This document shows, piece after piece, positions 59,351-64,000 of a stretch of 64,000 nt of DNA (position 1 is the first letter of the stretch; the number at the start of each line of letters is the position of its first letter). This DNA is from Chryseosolibacter sp964532595 (GTDB lineage Bacteria > Bacteroidota > Bacteroidia > Cytophagales > Cyclobacteriaceae), in NCBI GenBank assembly GCA_964532595.1, contig CAZHIQ010000002.1:62001-126000 (forward strand), read 5' to 3'. The notes below the pieces were generated by a model. The model was given only the letters and a program-made list of their open reading frames with translations, had not been told where the DNA came from and did no database searches. The translations under genes and the position numbers were made by a program.

Positions 59351-62227
59351 ATGAGCCTGAGACTTCTCTTGCGTTTTTTTGCGCTGATTGTGCTTTTTAT
59401 GACTGTTTTCTCCTGGAAAAGCCAGGCAACTCACCTCAGGGCAGGGGAGATAACGGTCACCCGTGATGATTGTAACAGCCTGACGTTCCGTATCCGGGTA
59501 ACGGTCTTCACTAATACCATCAATACGAACGTGCTATTCGGAGGTGAAGACGATTGGCTCGACTTCGGCGATGGGACTCGCATGCTGGTCCCTGAAACGC
59601 AGAATACCATGCGCCCCGACCTTGGCGAGGGGATTGCCACAGCCTATTTTGAAGTACTCCACACTTACTCAGGGAATGGTAGGTACGTCATCAGCTACAG
59701 CGAACCGAACCGGAACGCTGGGGTAGTGAACATGGATGGGTCGGTTAATACCCGTTTTTACATCGAGACGCTGATCTCCGTCGATCCGTTCGTGGGATGC
59801 AATAACTCACCAAAGCTTTTGGTACCCCCGATCGACCGCGCATGTACGGGAGTAGCCTGGTTCCACAATCCCGGGGCGTACGATCCCGATGGTGACAGCC
59901 TTTCGTATGAACTGGTAATTCCTTTCCGCGACCGGAGCACTACGGTCGTGAATTACCGCGACCCCGCTGATCCGAGCTTTTACACGAATTATACCATCGG
60001 CAATGAGACCGCAGATGGACCGCCATCTTTTTCTATCAATCCGGTCGATGGAACCCTTACATGGAACGCGCCCTCCTCGACCGGGGTGGGGGAGTACAAT
60101 GTTGCCTTTATCATACGTGAGTGGAGGCGCGTTAATGGCGTGTGGCTGGCAATGGGTTTTGTCAGGCGCGACATGCAGATTATTGTCGACAACTGCGATA
60201 ATGAGAGACCCGACCTCATCGTGCCGGAAGATGTATGTGTAGAGGCAGGAACGACACTCACGGCGACAATTATCGGCACGGACCCAGACGGTGATAGCGT
60301 CAAGGTTGAGGCATTTTCCGAAATATTTACGTTCGCCCCGGCGCAGTCGCCGGCTACCTGGACACCCAGCCCCGCCAGATTCCGCAAACAACCTGCTGAA
60401 TTGGAGTTTGAATGGAATACCGACTGTGCGCACATCAAAGACCAGCCATATCAGGTTGTTTTCAAGATAACAGACTTGTCGCCCACTGGCTCACGGCTTG
60501 TGACGTTTAAGACCTGGTTTATTCGCGTTGTGGGACCTGCCCCTGAGTGGACATCGGCTACTACCGATCTGCCAACGAGATCCGCACAGCTCGAATGGGA
60601 CCCCTACGCGTGTCGGAACGCCGAAAGTATTCAGATATGGCGTCGGGTCGACAGCTTTGTTTTTGATCCGGAGTTCTGCCAGACCGGGATGCCCGACTCC
60701 CTGGGTTACCAGTTGATCGGAACCGTGCCTGTCATGCAGGGTAATACGCCGGTGACCAGCTTTGTGGACAACAACAATGGGCAGGGGCTTGCCAGCGGGG
60801 CGCGGTACTGTTACCGCCTCCTGGCTGTATATCCCCAGCCGCGCGGAGGAGAAAGCTATGCCTCAGCCGAGATTTGCCTGGATCCCATTCTGGCCGACAA
60901 GGCGATTATTACACACGTTACTGTCGATCAAACGAGTAGTACAGATGGAGTCATAACCGTTCGCTGGGTTCCTCCGTTTGAGGCCGACCCTGGTCAGTTC
61001 CCGCCCCCCTACACGTATGAAGTGTCACGCGCGGAAGGATTTACCGGCGATGCAGGCCGGGTGACAGTGACGACCACAGCGGATCTTACGATTACCGATA
61101 CCGGTCTCGATACAGACAATAAGGTTTATAACTATCAGATCACCGCGATTGCCTCCAATGGTACCCGTCTCGACCCGTCGGCCAGGGCTTCAAGTGTAAG
61201 ACTCAATGCCGATTCGGAAATAGAAATGATTCGTCTTAGTTGGCGTGCCGATGTGCCGTGGTCAAATCAGCTTCAGGCTGATCCCACTCACCTTATTTAC
61301 CGCGGACCTGAAGGAGCTGCTGAGGATGATCTTGAATTGATAGGTACCGCGAACGTTGTGACGGATGGTTTTACCTTCCTCGATCGCGGTCCTTTGGATG
61401 TGAATACAACTTATTGCTATAGGGTTATGACGCGCGGATCGTATGGTAATCCGAATATTGATTCGCCCCTGGAGAACTTTTCTCAGATTATATGCGCGCA
61501 GCCGGGAGATACCATTCCTCCGTGTACTCCACCTGCCCCCATCGCCGCGGAGCCACGCGATTGCGCCGAGTATGTTACCCAACTCGAAACGTGCAACGCC
61601 AACGTGTTCTCGAATACCCTCGCGTGGACAGCCTCCGACAATCCCGACTGTGACAACGATATTTCCTACTATAGGATATGGGTCGCCGCGACCGCAAATT
61701 CAGAGTTTGTCCCCCTTCCCATTGAGGTGCGTGATACGTTCTACGTCGATGAGAATCTTCCATCGTTTGCGCGATGTTACCGCGTGCAGGCGGTTGACCG
61801 ATCGGGGAATATGAGCGAATTGAGCGAGCCTGTCTGTTTTGACAACTGTCCCTATTACGAGTTACCCAATGTCTTCACTCCTAATGGAGATGGATGCAAC
61901 GATCTGTTAAGCGCCTATAGCAACCGCAACCTGAGTGGAGAGGTGAGTTCGGGCCTCTGCGATGTTGTGCCCCTCGAGAGTCGCGCAAAGTGTGCCCGTT
62001 TTGTGGAGAAGGTTGTTATTCGTATTTACAATCGCTGGGGTAAGGAAGTATACCACTACGTTTCCGGGGGTGAGCGCACTATCTATCTCGATTGGGATGG
62101 ACGCGATAGTCAGGGAAGCGAACTAAGCACTGGAATCTATTACTATTCCGCGGATGTCACCTTCACCTCAGTCGATCCGCGCAAGCGTAACCAGGTGATA
62201 AAGGGTTGGGTGCATCTTATGCGATAG
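59351..62227 (+). CDS. Large T9SS type B cargo protein
   Basis: A 958-residue secreted protein starting at ATG 59351 (MSLRLLLRFFALIVLF), with a signal peptide to about residue 27 (SQAT). The long body holds a region seen in gliding-motility proteins (LRAGEITVTRDDCNSLTFRI, in outline) and at least three fibronectin type III-like domains, and it is rich in paired cysteines. The C-terminal CHU_C domain from about 845 has NVFTPNGDGCNDLL, IRIYNRWGKEVYHY and LDWDGRDSQGSELSTGIYYY, the type IX secretion signal. Probably a surface adhesin or motility-linked protein; the ligand is unknown. Confidence 0.88.
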   Translation: MSLRLLLRFFALIVLFMTVFSWKSQATHLRAGEITVTRDDCNSLTFRIRVTVFTNTINTNVLFGGEDDWLDFGDGTRMLVPETQNTMRPDLGEGIATAYFEVLHTYSGNGRYVISYSEPNRNAGVVNMDGSVNTRFYIETLISVDPFVGCNNSPKLLVPPIDRACTGVAWFHNPGAYDPDGDSLSYELVIPFRDRSTTVVNYRDPADPSFYTNYTIGNETADGPPSFSINPVDGTLTWNAPSSTGVGEYNVAFIIREWRRVNGVWLAMGFVRRDMQIIVDNCDNERPDLIVPEDVCVEAGTTLTATIIGTDPDGDSVKVEAFSEIFTFAPAQSPATWTPSPARFRKQPAELEFEWNTDCAHIKDQPYQVVFKITDLSPTGSRLVTFKTWFIRVVGPAPEWTSATTDLPTRSAQLEWDPYACRNAESIQIWRRVDSFVFDPEFCQTGMPDSLGYQLIGTVPVMQGNTPVTSFVDNNNGQGLASGARYCYRLLAVYPQPRGGESYASAEICLDPILADKAIITHVTVDQTSSTDGVITVRWVPPFEADPGQFPPPYTYEVSRAEGFTGDAGRVTVTTTADLTITDTGLDTDNKVYNYQITAIASNGTRLDPSARASSVRLNADSEIEMIRLSWRADVPWSNQLQADPTHLIYRGPEGAAEDDLELIGTANVVTDGFTFLDRGPLDVNTTYCYRVMTRGSYGNPNIDSPLENFSQIICAQPGDTIPPCTPPAPIAAEPRDCAEYVTQLETCNANVFSNTLAWTASDNPDCDNDISYYRIWVAATANSEFVPLPIEVRDTFYVDENLPSFARCYRVQAVDRSGNMSELSEPVCFDNCPYYELPNVFTPNGDGCNDLLSAYSNRNLSGEVSSGLCDVVPLESRAKCARFVEKVVIRIYNRWGKEVYHYVSGGERTIYLDWDGRDSQGSELSTGIYYYSADVTFTSVDPRKRNQVIKGWVHLMR

Positions 62228-62239
62228 ACCAATTCTTTT

Positions 62240-62247
62240 TAGTTTTG
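62240..62247 (+). promoter_or_regulatory. Candidate -7 box for fabD
   Basis: TAGTTTTG, an exact TAnnTTTG match, lies in the 45-base gap before fabD, 25 bases upstream of its TTG start. A -33 TTTG is not evident, as the expected position lies inside the preceding gene. Confidence 0.4.
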
Positions 62248-62272
62248 CCCTGAAATCAATAGCAAAGACACA

Positions 62273-63145
62273 TTGAAAGCGTACATTTTTCCAGGCCAGG
62301 GGGCTCAGTTCCCCGGGATGGCCAAAGACCTCTACGAGGCGCGTCCCGCGGCGCGGGCACTTCTTGATCAGGCAAATGATATCCTCGGATTTGATATCCT
62401 GAACGTCATGTTCAACGGTAGCGCTGATGAGCTAAAACAAACTCGTGTTACACAGCCGGCAATTTTCCTTCACTCGGTGGCCGTTGCCTTATCGTCCGAT
62501 CAGTTTCAGCCAGATATGGTGGCAGGTCACTCACTCGGTGAGTTTTCGTCGCTCGTCGCCAACGGTTGTCTGTCTTTTGAAGATGGATTGCGGCTCGTAT
62601 ACCAGCGGGCAATGGCGATGCAGAAGGCCTGCGAGGCAAAGCCGTCGACGATGGCTGCCATTCTTGGTTTGGACGATGCTGTGGTGGAAGAAGTGTGTGC
62701 AAGTATCGACGACGTGGTCGTTGCTGCCAACTACAACTGTCCCGGCCAGCTCGTGATCTCGGGAACCATTCGCGGTGTGGAACTGGCCTGTGAGAAGCTA
62801 AAAGCCGCAGGAGCGAAACGGGCTCTTCCCCTGCAGGTAGGGGGTGCTTTTCACTCCCCTCTGATGGAGCCGGCGCGCGAGGAACTGGCAGGTGCAATCG
62901 AGGCCGCGGCCTTCAAGACTCCGGTTTGTCCCGTGTATCAAAATGCTACCGCCTCAGCATCTTCCGATGTGACAATTATTAAGAAAAACCTTATCGACCA
63001 GCTGACCGCACCGGTGCGTTGGACTCAATCGGTTGCCCGCATGACACAGGACGGGGCTACTCAGTTTATCGAATGTGGTCCAGGCAAAGTATTGCAAGGT
63101 CTGGTGAAGAAGATTTCGCCGGATGTCGAGGTGTCGAGCCTCTGA
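62273..63145 (+). CDS. fabD: Malonyl-CoA:ACP transacylase
   Basis: A 290-residue enzyme that loads malonyl groups onto acyl carrier protein for fatty acid synthesis. The nucleophile is S87 in AGHSLGE, the catalytic His is H194 in AFHSPLM, and the start shows FPGQGAQFPGM. The initiator is TTG at 62273: it encodes the first residue of the conserved KAYIFPGQG start, and the next Met (residue 16) would cut into the active-site motif. Confidence 0.95.
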   Translation: MKAYIFPGQGAQFPGMAKDLYEARPAARALLDQANDILGFDILNVMFNGSADELKQTRVTQPAIFLHSVAVALSSDQFQPDMVAGHSLGEFSSLVANGCLSFEDGLRLVYQRAMAMQKACEAKPSTMAAILGLDDAVVEEVCASIDDVVVAANYNCPGQLVISGTIRGVELACEKLKAAGAKRALPLQVGGAFHSPLMEPAREELAGAIEAAAFKTPVCPVYQNATASASSDVTIIKKNLIDQLTAPVRWTQSVARMTQDGATQFIECGPGKVLQGLVKKISPDVEVSSL

Positions 63146-63151
63146 CAAATA

Positions 63152-63634
63152 TTAAATACGCGTGGCCATCAGCGTGTCCGGCGATTCGTCCAAGAGTTGC
63201 CGGACACTCTTTTTTAGAGCGGGATGAATAAAATCAGGGGCTAGATCGGCCAGAGGTAACAGCGCGAAACGCCGAAAGGGGAGACCGGGGTGTGGAACCA
63301 CCAGGTCGGGTTCGTTAAGGATGAGGTCGCCAAAAAGCAGAATGTCAATATCGATAATCCGGGGGCCCCATCGCTCAAGACGCACTCTGCCCATTTCGCA
63401 TTCAATCTCCAGTAATGTCTTTAATAATGGCCGTGGGGTCATAGAACTGGTGATTTCGAGGGCCTGGTTGTAAAAATCCGGCTGATCGGATTTTCCCCAG
63501 GGGGCTGTGCGGTAAATGGCCGACCGAGCGATAATAGGACCTGCCTGCCCTGCGATCCGGTCGGCGGCTAATGACAGATTTTGGAGCGGAATGCCCTCGT
63601 TTGAGCCCAGCAGCAAAAAAATCCTGTAATTCAT
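63152..63634 (-). CDS. folK: 2-amino-4-hydroxy-6-hydroxymethyldihydropteridine diphosphokinase
   Basis: A 160-residue enzyme (HPPK) that pyrophosphorylates the pterin in folate synthesis. Motifs are LLLGSNEG at the start, SAIYRTAPWG, and the Mg-binding RWGPRIIDIDILLFGD. The ATG at 63632-63634 (MNYRIFLLLGSN) is chosen over a longer in-frame start. It converges on fabD with six bases between stops and diverges from sppA. Confidence 0.93.
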   Translation of the reverse strand: MNYRIFLLLGSNEGIPLQNLSLAADRIAGQAGPIIARSAIYRTAPWGKSDQPDFYNQALEITSSMTPRPLLKTLLEIECEMGRVRLERWGPRIIDIDILLFGDLILNEPDLVVPHPGLPFRRFALLPLADLAPDFIHPALKKSVRQLLDESPDTLMATRI

Positions 63635-63658
63635 AGGGATGCCCGGCGACAAACTTAC

Positions 63659-63689
63659 TTTATATTACTCATACTAATCTTTACTTTTG
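63659..63689 (+). promoter_or_regulatory. Promoter of sppA
   Basis: TTTA at 63659-63662, exactly 19 bases, then TACTTTTG at 63682-63689. The -7 box is an exact match and the -33 box differs from TTTG at one base. The start codon lies 18 bases downstream. Confidence 0.6.
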
Positions 63690-63707
63690 GTCTTTAAATA
63701 TACCACT

Positions 63708-64000
63708 ATGAGTTTTGGAAAAGCCTTTCTTTCGTCATGCCTCGGCGCGCTCACGGCGATGGTCGTCTTCTTTTTACTGACGTTCCTCTTTTTCACGGCG
63801 CTGGTCGCTGGCCTTTCGGACGACAAGCAGGTTGTGGTTAAGGACAACTCAGTCCTACACCTTGAACTCGATGCACAAGTGACAGAGCTCGAGGTCGACG
63901 ACCCCTTGGCAGGTCTGCCTTTTCCAGGTCAACAAAAACGAATCGGACTGATTCAGTTGAAACAGGCTATAGATGACGCTCGTCAGAATGATAACATCGA
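63708..64000 (+). CDS. sppA: Signal peptide peptidase SppA, N-terminal part (cut by window edge)
   Basis: The window ends inside this gene; 97 codons are visible. It begins MSFGKAFLSSCLGALTAM, with one N-terminal transmembrane helix (VVFFLLTFLFFTALVAG), then DNSVLHLELDAQVTELEVDD and IGLIQLKQAIDDAR, matching the start of the long (67K-type) SppA protease that degrades cleaved signal peptides at the inner membrane. The catalytic residues lie beyond the window. Confidence 0.85.
   Translation, partial: MSFGKAFLSSCLGALTAMVVFFLLTFLFFTALVAGLSDDKQVVVKDNSVLHLELDAQVTELEVDDPLAGLPFPGQQKRIGLIQLKQAIDDARQNDNI

Noticed and set aside
1..64000. tRNA, rRNA, CRISPR array, insertion sequence, prophage or riboswitch
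   Set aside because: Read by eye on both strands; no cloverleaf with a T-loop, no regularly spaced direct repeats, no transposase or integrase, and no intergenic region large and structured enough for a known riboswitch. A covariance-model scan could still find a small RNA I missed.

Overview
The window is a dense stretch of a Bacteroidetes chromosome, most likely from the order Cytophagales. The lineage markers are a fused LpxC/FabZ, the type IX secretion regulator PorX, two proteins with the gliding-motility/T9SS type B C-terminal domain, several families largely confined to this phylum (DUF3822, DUF4290, DUF4296, DUF3109, a bacterial GH3 protein), and promoters of the Bacteroidetes form TTTG-N19/20-TAnnTTTG. 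Genus cannot be read from the sequence. Base composition is about half G+C by eye and even throughout. I see no phage, insertion sequence, CRISPR array, rRNA or tRNA gene, so this is core rather than accessory DNA.

Layout. 1-5.1 kb: pyrE, a Nudix protein, coaD, DUF3822, a second Nudix protein, a DUF1573 secreted protein, DUF423 and the PLP protein YggS. 5.1-7.4 kb: a GH3-type acyl-adenylating enzyme overlapping a LysE-type exporter behind a strong promoter. 7.4-10.2 kb: a shortened Bat locus (DUF58, membrane protein, BatA-like VWA protein). 10.4-13.1 kb: DUF4296 lipoprotein and mutS2. 13.1-19.1 kb: leftward run of an HD phosphohydrolase, lpxD, lpxC/fabZ, lpxA, an orphan ABC ATPase and a lipoprotein. 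19.2-22.4 kb: overlapping porX, tsaE and alanine dehydrogenase. 22.4-30.6 kb: valS, an rRNA methyltransferase, flavin reductase, pdhB and an OmpA/TPR lipoprotein. 30.7-37.2 kb: PspC, then hisS, hutH, a T9SS cargo protein, YbaB and a glycosyltransferase. 37.3-43.5 kb: a 50-residue basic protein, exonuclease III, a beta-barrel-like protein, murA, DUF4290 and a PcrA-type helicase.

43.8-49.0 kb holds DUF3109 and the leftward fatty-acid/translation operon DUF177-rpmF-fabH-efp-accB-accC with a consensus promoter. 49.1-55.8 kb has a TerB-like protein, pdxA, rsmA-mgtE-hydroxyacid dehydrogenase, a membrane-anchored pentapeptide-repeat protein, greA with a hairpin leader, and a HIT protein. 55.8-59.1 kb is plsB-like plus gpsA (phosphatidate synthesis) preceded by two small unknown genes. 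59.3-64 kb holds a large T9SS cargo protein, fabD, folK and the start of sppA.

Many genes serve envelope construction: lipid A (lpxA, lpxC/fabZ, lpxD), fatty acids (accB, accC, fabD, fabH, FabZ), phospholipid (plsB, gpsA), peptidoglycan (murA) and T9SS control and cargo. The most notable points are the GH3-LysE pair, the promoter-hairpin-greA arrangement, the 50-residue basic gene under a perfect promoter, the histone-like N-terminal extension on AccB, and key-residue changes in MurA, EF-P, MgtE and the OmpA-like domain. No clearly undescribed multi-gene system stands out; the GH3-LysE pair is the best candidate.
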